In this document: positions 15,477 to 24,562 of the stretch, one piece after another
Position numbering within the stretch: position 1 is the stretch's first letter
Layout of the letters: every line of letters begins with the position of its first letter
From: an uncultured Dysgonomonas sp.
GTDB lineage: Bacteria; Bacteroidota; Bacteroidia; Bacteroidales; Dysgonomonadaceae
Length of the DNA stretch: 32,085 bases
Assembly (NCBI GenBank): GCA_945273835.1
Contig: CALYPL010000021.1
Coordinates: forward strand, 1-32,085
Direction: 5' to 3'
Made by a program: the position numbers and the translations under genes
Notes under the pieces: generated by a model
Told to the model about the DNA's origin: nothing
Databases searched by the model: none
Seen by the model: only the letters and a program-made list of their open reading frames with translations

Positions 15477-17972
15477 ATGCTTCTCTCTGACCTTAAGACG
15501 GGTGAAAAAGGTGTTATTGTAAAAGTTAACGGTAGTGGGGCTTTTCGTAAGAGAATTCTTGAAATGGGGTTCATTAAAGGTAAGACCATTAAGGTTATAC
15601 TAAATGCACCGCTTAGGGATCCTATTAAATATCAGATCATGGATTACGAGGTTTCGTTGCGTAGAAGTGAAGCTAAATTGATCGAAGTTGCATCTCCGAA
15701 TTTAAATCCGGAGATTAAGAACGCAGACATATTTGATGATAAACACGCTTTGTTGACTGATTCGGACGATACGGACGAAAATTATATTTTTTCTCATAAA
15801 GAAAAAAAGACTGCCAGAAATATCAAAGTTGCATTAGTCGGAAATCCGAACGCCGGAAAAACGTCCTTATTTAATATTTCTTCAGGAGGTCACGAGCATG
15901 TAGGTAACTATGGCGGTGTTACAGTTGATTCTAAAGAAGGTAAATTCAGACACAAAGGATATTCAATAAATATAGTTGACTTACCCGGCACATATTCTCT
16001 ATCGGCATATACTCCCGAAGAACTTTATGTCCGTAAATATATTGTAGATGAAAAGCCTGATGTAATCATAAACGTTGTGGCTGCATCTAATCTTGAACGA
16101 AATCTGTACCTTACCACAGAACTGCTTGATATGGGTGTGTATATGGTTATAGCACTCAATATGTTTGACGAGCTGGAGGCAAGCGGAGCTGTTTTCGATT
16201 ATGAAAGCCTTTCTAAAATGATAGGAGTTCCCATTGTGCCAACTGTCAGCAAAGTAGGGAAGGGTATTGAAGAATTGTTCGATAAAGTAATAGCAATATA
16301 TGAAGATAAAGAACCCGTCGTTCGTAAAGTTGATGTTTATTATGGTAATAGCATTGAGAATACGATTAGCAAACTGAATATCAGTCTCGAAAAAAACATT
16401 AAGGGCAAAGTACTCGCTTTTCCTCGAAGGTATATTTCAATAAAACTAATAGAGAAAGACAATGATATAGCAAACTACGTCAGGTCTTTGCCTAATAGTG
16501 ATGTTGTATTACAAACAAGAGATACAGAACTGAAGTCTTTAGAAGAAACTCTTGGCGAAGATACCGAGTCAGCCTTGACAAACGCACGATACGGTTTTAT
16601 ATCCGGAGCATTAAAAGAAACCTATAAGGAAGAAATTAAATCCAATAAATTTGATGTCACAAGCATTCTTGATGCCATAGTGACGAATAAATATTGGGGC
16701 TTTCCTCTATTTTTCTTATTTATGTGGATCATGTTCGAGTGTACCTTTTGGTTAGGAGGTTATCCAATGGACTGGATCGAAAGCGGTGTTAATATGTTGG
16801 GCGATTTAATCAGAAACATTATGCCCGAAGGGATGTTTAAAGATTTGCTCGTAGATGGTATAATAGGAGGAGTTGGCGGCGTAATCGTTTTCTTACCCAA
16901 TATTCTCATTTTATATGCATTTATATCCTTCATGGAAGATTCGGGATATATGGCCCGCGCAGCCTTTATCATGGATAAGGTGATGCACAAGATAGGATTA
17001 CATGGTAAATCGTTCATACCATTAGTGATGGGATTTGGATGCAATGTACCCGCTATACTCGCAACCCGAACAATAGAAAGCCGCAACAGCAGGATGATAA
17101 CCATGCTTATCAATCCCTTTATGTCCTGCAGCGCACGATTGCCTGTTTATCTGTTATTTGTAGGTATATTTTTTCCAAAACATGCGGGCATTGTATTGTT
17201 AGGTCTCTATTTATTTGGCATACTCATGGCTGTGTTATCAGCAAAAATTTTCAAACGATTTATATTTAAAGGAGAAGACTCTCCATTTGTTATGGAGCTT
17301 CCACCTTACCGAATGCCTACACTAAGGTCTGTATTGATCCATATGTGGGATAAATCGAAACAATATCTGAAAAAAATGGCGGGCGTGATACTCATAGCCT
17401 CCATTGTGATTTGGTTTTTGGGTTATTTCCCTTTAAATAAGGAACAAAATCAAAAATTTGACGATCAGATAGCTCAAATAAGCGAAGGTTCGCTTTCAGA
17501 AGAAAAAAAATCAGAAGAAATACACGAGGTCGAAATGCAGCGCAATATGTATCATCAGGAAAAATCTTACATCGGTCGCATCGGAAAAGCTATAGAACCG
17601 ATCATGCGTCCCTTAGGATTTGACTGGAAAATAAGTGTCAGTATTGTGTCAGGATTACCCGCCAAAGAGGTTGTATTAAGTACCTTAGGTGTCTTATATA
17701 CGGGCGACTCTGATGAACAGGAAGCTCTTCCTGCACGAATTCAGAATGATGTTCAACCCGATGGAACACCTACATTTTCGCCGCTGGTTGTCATTAGTCT
17801 ATTGTTATTTGTCCTTATCTATTTTCCATGCGTGGCAACGATTGTGGCAATAAAAGAAGAATCCGGTTCTTGGAAATGGAGTGTATTCAGTATAATATAC
17901 ACTACGTCTTTAGCTTGGATAATATCTTTCCTTGTATTTCAAATAGGAAATTTTATTATTAAAGCATTCTAG
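15477..17972 (+). CDS. feoB: ferrous iron transporter, FeoA-FeoB fusion
   Basis: 831 residues from the ATG at 15477, giving MLLSDLKTGEKGVI, the normal FeoA opening; a start at 15438 would add 13 unlikely residues. The FeoA (SH3-like) domain spans 1-72, then an acidic linker. The FeoB G domain has G1 GNPNAGKTS (122-130), G3 DLPG (168-171) and G4 NMFD (228-231). The polytopic membrane part starts near 395 and has two Gate regions, including ARAAFIMDKVMHKIGLHGKS and GLPAKEVVLSTLG. It imports Fe2+ across the inner membrane in a GTP-dependent way. Such fusions are common in Bacteroidetes. It has its own promoter; the small FeoB-associated Cys-rich protein is found 6.4 kb downstream. Identity is firm. 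Confidence 0.95.
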   Translation: MLLSDLKTGEKGVIVKVNGSGAFRKRILEMGFIKGKTIKVILNAPLRDPIKYQIMDYEVSLRRSEAKLIEVASPNLNPEIKNADIFDDKHALLTDSDDTDENYIFSHKEKKTARNIKVALVGNPNAGKTSLFNISSGGHEHVGNYGGVTVDSKEGKFRHKGYSINIVDLPGTYSLSAYTPEELYVRKYIVDEKPDVIINVVAASNLERNLYLTTELLDMGVYMVIALNMFDELEASGAVFDYESLSKMIGVPIVPTVSKVGKGIEELFDKVIAIYEDKEPVVRKVDVYYGNSIENTISKLNISLEKNIKGKVLAFPRRYISIKLIEKDNDIANYVRSLPNSDVVLQTRDTELKSLEETLGEDTESALTNARYGFISGALKETYKEEIKSNKFDVTSILDAIVTNKYWGFPLFFLFMWIMFECTFWLGGYPMDWIESGVNMLGDLIRNIMPEGMFKDLLVDGIIGGVGGVIVFLPNILILYAFISFMEDSGYMARAAFIMDKVMHKIGLHGKSFIPLVMGFGCNVPAILATRTIESRNSRMITMLINPFMSCSARLPVYLLFVGIFFPKHAGIVLLGLYLFGILMAVLSAKIFKRFIFKGEDSPFVMELPPYRMPTLRSVLIHMWDKSKQYLKKMAGVILIASIVIWFLGYFPLNKEQNQKFDDQIAQISEGSLSEEKKSEEIHEVEMQRNMYHQEKSYIGRIGKAIEPIMRPLGFDWKISVSIVSGLPAKEVVLSTLGVLYTGDSDEQEALPARIQNDVQPDGTPTFSPLVVISLLLFVLIYFPCVATIVAIKEESGSWKWSVFSIIYTTSLAWIISFLVFQIGNFIIKAF

Positions 17973-18294
17973 CTGAACAAAATATTTAGTATGATAAATT
18001 TACAAATATTGTAATAATTAAGTGTTAAAATCAATATTTGTTAAACTTATATTTTATAATTAGGTTAATCTATCTGTATATTTTAACTTTTTTAGATATC
18101 ATTGTGTTATATATTATTGTCCTGTATGTATATTTTGTGATAAATTCTTTTGATTTTTAAGCAAAAATCGTGTCATTTTGATAAAAACAATACATTTTTT
18201 TATTTCAATCAAATAAGCTAAAGAAAAAATTATATTTTTATTTTTTTTATGAAAGTATAATTCTTTAATTGCTTAATTGTTAAATTATGTTTGT
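17973..18294. other. AT-rich intergenic region with two small palindromes, before the SusC gene
   Basis: About 320 bp without a gene. TTACAA/TTGTAA (18000-18014) forms a 15-nt palindrome with a 3-nt centre, and GATTTTT/AAAAATC (18152-18169) a second with a 4-nt loop. The region must hold the feoAB 3' end and the promoter of the SusC operon. I find no confident TAnnTTTG site at a sensible distance; TATATTTTG near 18129-18137 has one extra spacer base. No GC-rich terminator for feoAB is visible. The palindromes could be operators or part of the mRNA ends. Confidence 0.5.
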
Positions 18295-21200
18295 ATGAAG
18301 AAGAAAGTATTGTTGTTCTTATCCTGCTTTTTCGTAAGCTTAGGATATATAATTGCGCAGACGACCGTTTCGTCAGGGACGGTCATTGATGGAGGCGGTG
18401 AGCCAGTTATTGGTGCATCCGTTTCAGTAAAAGGTACAACTGTCGGCACAATTACCGATATTGATGGGAAATTTACACTTAATGTACCTAAAGGTAAAGA
18501 TATATTGGTCTTTTCACTAATAGGTCTTCGCTCAGTAGAGCATAAAGCTTCGTCTAATATGCAAATTGTAATGGAAGAAGATTCCAGATTATTGGATGAA
18601 GTAGTTGTAACAGCTTTGGGTATCAAACGTTCAGAAAAAGCTTTAGGTTTTGCTGCTACAAATATATCGAGCGAAGATTTAACGAAGAATAGATCTACAG
18701 ACCTTATATCAGGCTTGAGCGGGCGTGTTGCAGGTGTTCAAATTGCAAAATCATCACAAACACCCGGCTCTTCAACCTCAGTCGTTATTCGTGGATTCTC
18801 TTCATTAAGCGGGAACAATCAACCTTTATATATTATTGATGGAACTCCATTAACCAATAAAGCAACCTATTCTAATGATGGATTAAATAATTCTTATGAT
18901 TTTGGGAACGGTGCAAATGCTATTAATCCAGAGGATATAGCTTCAATGACAATTTTAAAGGGAGCCGCTGCTACTGCGTTATATGGTAGTCGCGCTGCAA
19001 ATGGTGCTATAATTATAACAACTAAATCCGGTGATTCAAAATTTGCCGGATTAAATGTCGAGTATAATGGAGGTATGGATTTCTCAAGAGTTTATAAATT
19101 ACCTAAATTTCAGAATGAATACGGTATGGGATGGAATGGTAATTATACAACAATTGAGAACGGAAGTTGGGGCCCTCGTTTTGATGGGTCTATGCAAGTA
19201 TATGGACCTAAATATAATAATTCTCAACTCATAAAACCTTTTGTAGCACAAAAAAATAATTTAAAAGAGTTTTTCGATACGGGAGTTCAGTATACAAATA
19301 GTGTATCCTTATCAGGGAGTGGAAAAGATACAGAATTTTTTGGTTCTTTTTCTCAACTAAGTCAAAATGGAATTTATCCGACAAATGCAGATGAAAATGA
19401 TCGATATACATTTGCTTTAAGAGGAAGTCACAAAGTGAAGGATTTGACAGTTAGTGCCTCAATGAACTATGCGAATCAGGTAACTAATAATGTTGCATCC
19501 GGTCAAGGAATGGCTATGATGAGTTCATTGTATCAAACTCCTCGTGATATTAGTCTAATAGATTTGAAAGATTTAAATAATCCATTTAACAGTTTAGATT
19601 ATTATTATACACCATATGGTGTAATGAATCCTTATCAGTGGCTAAAGTCAGAAATGCGTAATTTTAAATCTGATAGATTATTTGGAAATGTCAATTTGAA
19701 TTATAGCTTTTTGAAATTTTTCAATTTTTCCTATCGTTTAGGTCTTGATTTGAGCTCTAACAGAATTAAAGAGGGATCTCCAAATTATTCTAAATTAACG
19801 AATCCCAACACGATTAATTATCAACAAAATTTTAAAGAAAAGAAAGGGCGAGTATCAGTTGAAAATAACAAATTGAGAGAATTGAATCATGATTTTATCC
19901 TAACATTTGATATGCCTATTCAAGACTTTCATATTAATGCTATTGCAGGTTTTAATGCAAATGAAAGGAAATCAAGTAGAGATAAGACTTCCATTTCAGA
20001 TTTAGACATACCTACTTGGTTTAATTTAAGCAATTCTGCATCAACTCCTCTTGCAGACCAGGAAGAAGAGCGAAGAAGACTTGTTGGAGTTTTTGGACAA
20101 GCTGAATTAGGCTATAAAAGTTTAGCCTATTTAACGGTATCAGCACGTAACGACTGGTCTTCAACGTTACCAAAAGATAATAATAGCTTTTTTTATCCGG
20201 GTGTAACAGGTAGCTTAATCTTTACAGAGTTGATAAAAGAGGATAAAATTAAAAATATTATATCGTTTGGAAAGCTGAGACTTGCATGGGGGCAAACTGG
20301 TAATGATGCATCACCTTATATGATTGAACCATATTATGAAAAAACTGATATAAGTATGGGATTTGGTCGTCAAACATTTCCTTTCAATGGAATAAACGGT
20401 TTTACCTTAGCTAACAGATTGGGAAATAATAAACTTCAACCCGAAATTACAACCGAGACTGAAGCAGGTTTGAATTTTTCTTTACTCAAAGGTCGAATAT
20501 CTGTTGATGCGGCATACTATAATAGAAATTCTAATAAACAAATTTTTACTTTAGATATGGATCCCGCCACAGGATACAACTCACAAACCATAAATTTAGG
20601 AAAAATAAGAAATAGAGGAGTTGAACTATTAGTGAATGTGAGACCAATTGAAATAAATGATTTTTCATGGGATATTGCGTGGAACTTTACCAAGAATAAT
20701 AGTAAAGTTATTAGCTTACCTCCTGAACTTGGAGGCACAACATCCATATTTGGTTTAACAGGTGGAGTAAGTTTAAATGCTATAGTAGGTTATCCCATCG
20801 GAACATTCAAATCCGTAGTTCCTCAGAAAACTGATGATGGGAAACTTATTGTTGATAATAATGGTCTCCCAATAATGACAGGGGATCAACAAATAATTGG
20901 TAACATCAATTATGATTATGAAATGGGTATATCCAGCACTTTTAAATATAAATGGTTTAGTTTAAGTGCAGATTTTGATTTTCGACATGGAGGTTTGATG
21001 TATAGTAATACGAAAAATATAAATTATTTTGTTGGTAATGCAATTCAGACAACTTATAATGAACGTAATACTTTTATTGTACCCAATTCAGTATACAATA
21101 CCGGTAAATTAGACAATAACGGAAAACCTATTTATGCCGAAAATGTAACTCCTGTTTCATCGGAAAATGTTTATAAATTTTGGAATAATGGTGGTTTTGA

Positions 21201-21477
21201 AGGTAGTACATATTCATTGATAGATAAGTCATATGTTAAATTACGATCAGTAGTTTTAGGTTTTGATTTACCTAAAATGTGGTTAAAAAATACTTTTATT
21301 CGAAATGCTTATATCTCAATATATGGAACAAATTTATTTGTATGGACTCCTAATGGAAACACGTTTGTTGATCCCGAAACATCTTCTTTCGGAAATGATT
21401 TGAAGGGTCGTTTCGGAGAATATAATACGATGCCATCAACTCGTAATTTTGGCTTTAACGTAAAAGTTAAATTTTAA
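18295..21477 (+). CDS. SusC/RagA-family TonB-dependent outer-membrane transporter
   Basis: 1060 residues from the ATG at 18295; an in-frame TTG at 18277 is rejected because the ATG opens a normal signal peptide (MKKKVLLFLSCFFVSLGYIIAQ region). A CarboxypepD-regulatory-like domain follows (GGGEPVIGASVSVKGTTVG to MQIVMEED), then the TonB box region LDEVVVTALGIKR. The plug has LSGRVAGVQIAKSS, VVIRGFSSLSGNNQPLYIID and ILKGAAATALYGSRAANGAI, and the beta-barrel follows. It forms the barrel under a SusD lid and imports oligomers using TonB. The SusD gene starts 12 bp downstream. With the two following lipoproteins the set resembles BT2264-BT2261, reported with bound peptides, so peptides are a better guess than glycans. 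No glycoside hydrolase lies beside it. SusC identity is firm. Confidence 0.95.
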   Translation: MKKKVLLFLSCFFVSLGYIIAQTTVSSGTVIDGGGEPVIGASVSVKGTTVGTITDIDGKFTLNVPKGKDILVFSLIGLRSVEHKASSNMQIVMEEDSRLLDEVVVTALGIKRSEKALGFAATNISSEDLTKNRSTDLISGLSGRVAGVQIAKSSQTPGSSTSVVIRGFSSLSGNNQPLYIIDGTPLTNKATYSNDGLNNSYDFGNGANAINPEDIASMTILKGAAATALYGSRAANGAIIITTKSGDSKFAGLNVEYNGGMDFSRVYKLPKFQNEYGMGWNGNYTTIENGSWGPRFDGSMQVYGPKYNNSQLIKPFVAQKNNLKEFFDTGVQYTNSVSLSGSGKDTEFFGSFSQLSQNGIYPTNADENDRYTFALRGSHKVKDLTVSASMNYANQVTNNVASGQGMAMMSSLYQTPRDISLIDLKDLNNPFNSLDYYYTPYGVMNPYQWLKSEMRNFKSDRLFGNVNLNYSFLKFFNFSYRLGLDLSSNRIKEGSPNYSKLTNPNTINYQQNFKEKKGRVSVENNKLRELNHDFILTFDMPIQDFHINAIAGFNANERKSSRDKTSISDLDIPTWFNLSNSASTPLADQEEERRRLVGVFGQAELGYKSLAYLTVSARNDWSSTLPKDNNSFFYPGVTGSLIFTELIKEDKIKNIISFGKLRLAWGQTGNDASPYMIEPYYEKTDISMGFGRQTFPFNGINGFTLANRLGNNKLQPEITTETEAGLNFSLLKGRISVDAAYYNRNSNKQIFTLDMDPATGYNSQTINLGKIRNRGVELLVNVRPIEINDFSWDIAWNFTKNNSKVISLPPELGGTTSIFGLTGGVSLNAIVGYPIGTFKSVVPQKTDDGKLIVDNNGLPIMTGDQQIIGNINYDYEMGISSTFKYKWFSLSADFDFRHGGLMYSNTKNINYFVGNAIQTTYNERNTFIVPNSVYNTGKLDNNGKPIYAENVTPVSSENVYKFWNNGGFEGSTYSLIDKSYVKLRSVVLGFDLPKMWLKNTFIRNAYISIYGTNLFVWTPNGNTFVDPETSSFGNDLKGRFGEYNTMPSTRNFGFNVKVKF

Positions 21478-21489
21478 ACAGAAAGACAA

Positions 21490-22962
21490 ATGAAAAAAAT
21501 ATTATTGCTGTTAATTATAAGCTCCCTGTTATTTAGTTGTAACGACTATTTAGATGTAAACAAAGATCCTAATAATCCAAATAATGTTGATATAAATCAG
21601 TTATTGCCGTCTGTCCAAGTTTTCATTGGTAGTGTTGTAGGCAATGATCTGTTTAATATGTCGGGATTTTTCGTTCAGTACACAGACCAAAATCCAGAAG
21701 CTAATCAATATAATGTTTTGGCAGAATACAATTTTCGTACTGATGTGTTTGATCGTAGTTATGCCAATATTTATTCAGGAGCATTAATGGATATAAAAAA
21801 AATTCAGGAAAAAGCATCTTTGAATAATGATTGGAATAATTATTATGCAGCTACTCTATTGAAAGCATACATATTGCAGGTTTTTGTTGATGTTATGGAT
21901 CAGGCTCCGTATTCTGAAGCACTAAACGGAGTTAATAATACAATGCCTAAATGGGATAAAGGAGAAGACATTTACAAAGGTATTTTGTCTGAAATTGATG
22001 AAGCAGAAAAAAAATTGTCTTCGGGTTTGAACGATATTTCATCTGATTTCTTATTGGATGGTAATATAAATAAATGGATACAATTTGGCAATGCTCTAAA
22101 ACTTAAGATATATATGCGCTCATCTAATGTTTGGGATAATAGTATTGCTGTTAAAAAACTAATAGATGAAAATAATTTTTTCGATGGAGATATAAAATTG
22201 GATATTTATAAAGATGAAAAGTCAAGACGTAATCCTTGGTATGAAACTAATATATCCGTTTTGTCCGCATCAAACCATGTAGCTTCCTATCCAATCATAT
22301 CTTATTTGAAAAAAACAAATGATCCTCGTATTTCATCAATATTCAATAAGGCTAAAAAATCATCAACTTTTGAAGGAGAAATACCGGGTTCAAAGTCCCA
22401 ACTACAAAAGAAATTAGAAGATTTTAGCACAATAAAAGCTTGGGCTACAAAACCTGTGTATTTTTACACTCAAAGCGAATTACAATTTTTTATTTCAGAA
22501 GCATATTTACGTTATTATAACGATGATATTAGAGCTAAGAAAGCATACGAAGCCGCAATTCAAGCAAATTTTGCAACTCGTAATGTAAGTAATCCATCGG
22601 TAATATATGGTTCAGGACAATCCGCAGAATGGAACTCTTCGTCTACACAAAGTCAAAAGATAGAGTTGATAGGAATGCAAAAATGGGTTGCTGCTTGTAT
22701 GATTAATAACACTGAAGCATGGGCTGAGATGCGTAGGTTGGATATTCCTAAACTATCTGTTTATAGTGCAAATGATATTAATAAAAACCCTCTTATATAT
22801 GAATCAGGCGATATAATTTCACCAATGGTGAATTCACTTGGTGAAGGGAAATTGGTAAAACGCTTATATTATCCACAAAAATCTATAAATTTAAATAAAA
22901 ATACACCTAAAAATGACCCTCCGGCAACAATCACACAAAATATTTGGTGGGATATAAATTAA
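21490..22962 (+). CDS. SusD/RagB-like substrate-binding lipoprotein
   Basis: 490 residues. The lipobox LLFSC (C17) is followed by NDYLDVNKDPNNPN, a very typical SusD start. FFVQYTDQNPEANQY, YANIYSGALMDIKKIQ and ALKLKIYMRSS fit the SusD-like_2 (TPR-containing) branch, and TQSELQFFISEAYLRY and AWAEMRRLDIPKL lie in the C-terminal half. As an outer-membrane surface lipoprotein it would close over the SusC barrel and capture substrate. It sits 12 bp after the SusC gene and just before a small lipoprotein gene (start 22982), so one operon is expected. No catalytic domain is present. Identity is firm; the ligand is unknown, with peptide favoured from the operon's resemblance to BT2263. Confidence 0.94.
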   Translation: MKKILLLLIISSLLFSCNDYLDVNKDPNNPNNVDINQLLPSVQVFIGSVVGNDLFNMSGFFVQYTDQNPEANQYNVLAEYNFRTDVFDRSYANIYSGALMDIKKIQEKASLNNDWNNYYAATLLKAYILQVFVDVMDQAPYSEALNGVNNTMPKWDKGEDIYKGILSEIDEAEKKLSSGLNDISSDFLLDGNINKWIQFGNALKLKIYMRSSNVWDNSIAVKKLIDENNFFDGDIKLDIYKDEKSRRNPWYETNISVLSASNHVASYPIISYLKKTNDPRISSIFNKAKKSSTFEGEIPGSKSQLQKKLEDFSTIKAWATKPVYFYTQSELQFFISEAYLRYYNDDIRAKKAYEAAIQANFATRNVSNPSVIYGSGQSAEWNSSSTQSQKIELIGMQKWVAACMINNTEAWAEMRRLDIPKLSVYSANDINKNPLIYESGDIISPMVNSLGEGKLVKRLYYPQKSINLNKNTPKNDPPATITQNIWWDIN

Positions 22963-22981
22963 TTATATAATATTGAAGAAA

Positions 22982-23707
22982 ATGAAAATAAGTATTAAAA
23001 TATTATTAATAATCGGTTTATCAATACTTTTAGCAAGTTGTAGCGATGACTCAACCAAAGATGTATCAAGAGTAACGTACTATGTGGAAATAAAACTTGT
23101 TAAAGACAGTGCATATTATTTATTGCCTTTGGGTAAACCGTATATTGAACCGGGTTATATTGGTATAGAAGATGGCCAAGATGTTACATCCAAAATTAAA
23201 GTAGAAGGGAATGTCGATTATAACAAAATAGGGTTATACAATATAAATTATACCGCAGTAAACAAAGATGGCTTTAGTAGTAGTGTAGCTAGAACCGTTG
23301 TTGTATATGACCCTTCAATATCGATCCAATTATCTGGTAATTATAAGACGATGCCCGGAACTAAAAGAATTGATAATACATCTGAAACAACAAAAGATTT
23401 CAGTAAAGAATGTAACATAACCTTAACCGAAGTTGCTGCTGGAATTTATTCTGTTTCAGATTTATTAGGAGGATATTATAGTCAGATTGTTTATCCACAA
23501 TATGGAGCAAGAGCTGCAATGAAAGGATACATTTCCGTGAATAAAGACAATAATCTTACTCTTCTTCAATCAAATATTGAACTTTTTGAAGATTCTTTGG
23601 ACAATTTTTCAGGTAAAGTTGAAGCATCAGGTAAAAAGATTGAATGGATAGCTAAATATGCTTCACGTTATGATTTCGATATATTTTTAGAATCAAAAGC
23701 CGAATAA
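22982..23707 (+). CDS. Ig-like (DUF5011/5012-type, BT_2262-like) surface lipoprotein
   Basis: 241 residues from the ATG at 22982; a TTG at 22973 in frame is less likely. The lipobox LLASC (C20) is followed by SDDSTKD, an acidic tract fitting surface export. The N-terminal half is a bacterial Ig-like domain: PYIEPGYIGIEDGQDVTSKI, then GLYNINYTAVNKDGFSSSVA and a VVVYDPS linker. The C-terminal half (from about ISIQLSGNYKTM) reads as a beta-rich domain with GGYYSQIVYPQYGARAAMKG. The layout fits the BT_2262 family, an accessory lipoprotein of a SusCD complex. It lies third in the operon. It is not an enzyme as far as can be seen and may help hold or guide substrate at the cell surface. Family call is moderate. 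Confidence 0.75.
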   Translation: MKISIKILLIIGLSILLASCSDDSTKDVSRVTYYVEIKLVKDSAYYLLPLGKPYIEPGYIGIEDGQDVTSKIKVEGNVDYNKIGLYNINYTAVNKDGFSSSVARTVVVYDPSISIQLSGNYKTMPGTKRIDNTSETTKDFSKECNITLTEVAAGIYSVSDLLGGYYSQIVYPQYGARAAMKGYISVNKDNNLTLLQSNIELFEDSLDNFSGKVEASGKKIEWIAKYASRYDFDIFLESKAE

Positions 23708-23727
23708 AAATTACAAAATAACTATAT

Positions 23728-24222
23728 ATGAAAAAAACAATAATACTAAATTTACTTTTATGTTGTTTGACTTCCTTTTTAGTAAGTTGTGATGATAATG
23801 ACATAAAACCGGGAGGTACAAGCGTTGAAAAAATGGCTGGAGATTGGTGGGTTATGTTAAGAGATGAAAGCGGAACCGATCAATTAAAAGTAAGAGCTAA
23901 ACTTTATACCTATAATACAGCTTCTAATGTTAGTACAGAAATGTTTGTAGATGATAAAAAAGGATTTAGTACATTAAAAGGGAAGGTTCAAGTAGATTAT
24001 AAATCGAAAACTTTTTTTACAAATGATTTTGTGCAAAATCTCTATAATCAAGATAATCCTTTTAAAATATATGAAGGTAAGATTTTAGCAAACGCAGGAA
24101 AATCTAAATCAGGCAAGCCGGTAGATAGTATATATATAAAACTTGAATTTAAAAATGAACCCGGAGTGAAATATATTATAGCAGGAACACGTAAAACGGG
24201 ATTTCCTGCAGATGATTATTAA
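23728..24222 (+). CDS. lipid-binding-like (BT_2261-like) lipoprotein
   Basis: 164 residues. The lipobox FLVSC (C21) is followed by DDNDIKPGG, again acidic right after the cysteine. The mature part is a small lipocalin-like beta domain opening with MAGDWWVMLRDESG, with TFFTNDFVQNLYN and GKPVDSIYIKLEF later. This matches the putative lipid-binding hydrolase family that includes BT_2261; despite that name no catalytic motif is seen here. It is the last gene of the SusC operon, 20 bp after the Ig-like lipoprotein, and is followed by a strong terminator. It is probably a surface accessory subunit of the transporter. Family call is moderate, function unknown. Confidence 0.75.
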   Translation: MKKTIILNLLLCCLTSFLVSCDDNDIKPGGTSVEKMAGDWWVMLRDESGTDQLKVRAKLYTYNTASNVSTEMFVDDKKGFSTLKGKVQVDYKSKTFFTNDFVQNLYNQDNPFKIYEGKILANAGKSKSGKPVDSIYIKLEFKNEPGVKYIIAGTRKTGFPADDY

Positions 24223-24245
24223 GTAGTGAAGATTATAAATACAAG

Positions 24246-24277
24246 AACACCGAAATCCCTGTTTCGGTGTTTTTTTT
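24246..24277 (+). terminator. Rho-independent terminator of the SusC-SusD operon
   Basis: AACACCGAAA (24246-24255) pairs perfectly with TTTCGGTGTT (24262-24271) around a 6-nt loop, followed by an unbroken T-run. It lies 23 bp after the last lipoprotein stop and closes the four-gene operon. Confidence 0.9.
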
Positions 24278-24345
24278 ATTAATTTAATAGAATTATTTAG
24301 ATAATCATATTATCTTTATTATCTAAAATCATTATAAATAAGCAT

Positions 24346-24498
24346 ATGCAAGAAATATTAGTAGCCATCATAGGAATTGTTGTCGGGGCGATAATTATTT
24401 ACAAAATATACGGATTCTTTTTTTCAAAAAATCCGAAAACAGGCAGTTGCGGTTGTAGTAATTGTCATTGTAGTTCGGCTAAAAAGCATGTAAAATAA
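24346..24498 (+). CDS. FeoB-associated Cys-rich membrane protein
   Basis: A 50-residue ORF. It starts MQEILVAIIGIVVGAIIIYK, one transmembrane helix, followed by IYGFFFSKNP and a Cys-rich tail, SCGCSNCHCSS, with C35, C37, C40 and C42. This helix-plus-cysteine layout is that of the FeoB-associated Cys-rich membrane protein family, which usually sits directly after feoB and is thought to help ferrous iron uptake; its mechanism is not established. Here it is 6.4 kb from feoAB, separated by the SusC-SusD operon, and downstream of that operon's terminator. A near-consensus TATCTTTA (24311-24318) could be its promoter. The four cysteines could bind a metal. The call rests on the layout and on feoAB being on the same side of the locus. 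Confidence 0.8.
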   Translation: MQEILVAIIGIVVGAIIIYKIYGFFFSKNPKTGSCGCSNCHCSSAKKHVK

Positions 24499-24525
24499 TC
24501 CAAAAATATTTTGTAGATAAGAATA

Positions 24526-24556
24526 TTGTCTCTATTTTTGATTTAGAAATTCTTTG
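24526..24556 (+). promoter_or_regulatory. candidate promoter of the structured RNA
   Basis: TTG at 24526-24528 and TTCTTTG ending at 24556 are separated by about 20 bp, fitting a Bacteroidetes -33/-7 pair, although the first two bases of the -7 box do not match TAnnTTTG. Transcription would start near 24562, just before the closing stem of the RNA. Confidence 0.4.
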
Positions 24557-24562
24557 AAATAG

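Noticed and set aside
16760-17113. A 117-codon minus-strand frame
   Set aside because: It is antisense to the membrane part of feoAB and has no family pattern.
18286-18293. TATGTTTG, an exact -7 match before the SusC gene
   Set aside because: It ends one base before the ATG at 18295, so transcription would begin inside the gene; probably chance in AT-rich DNA.
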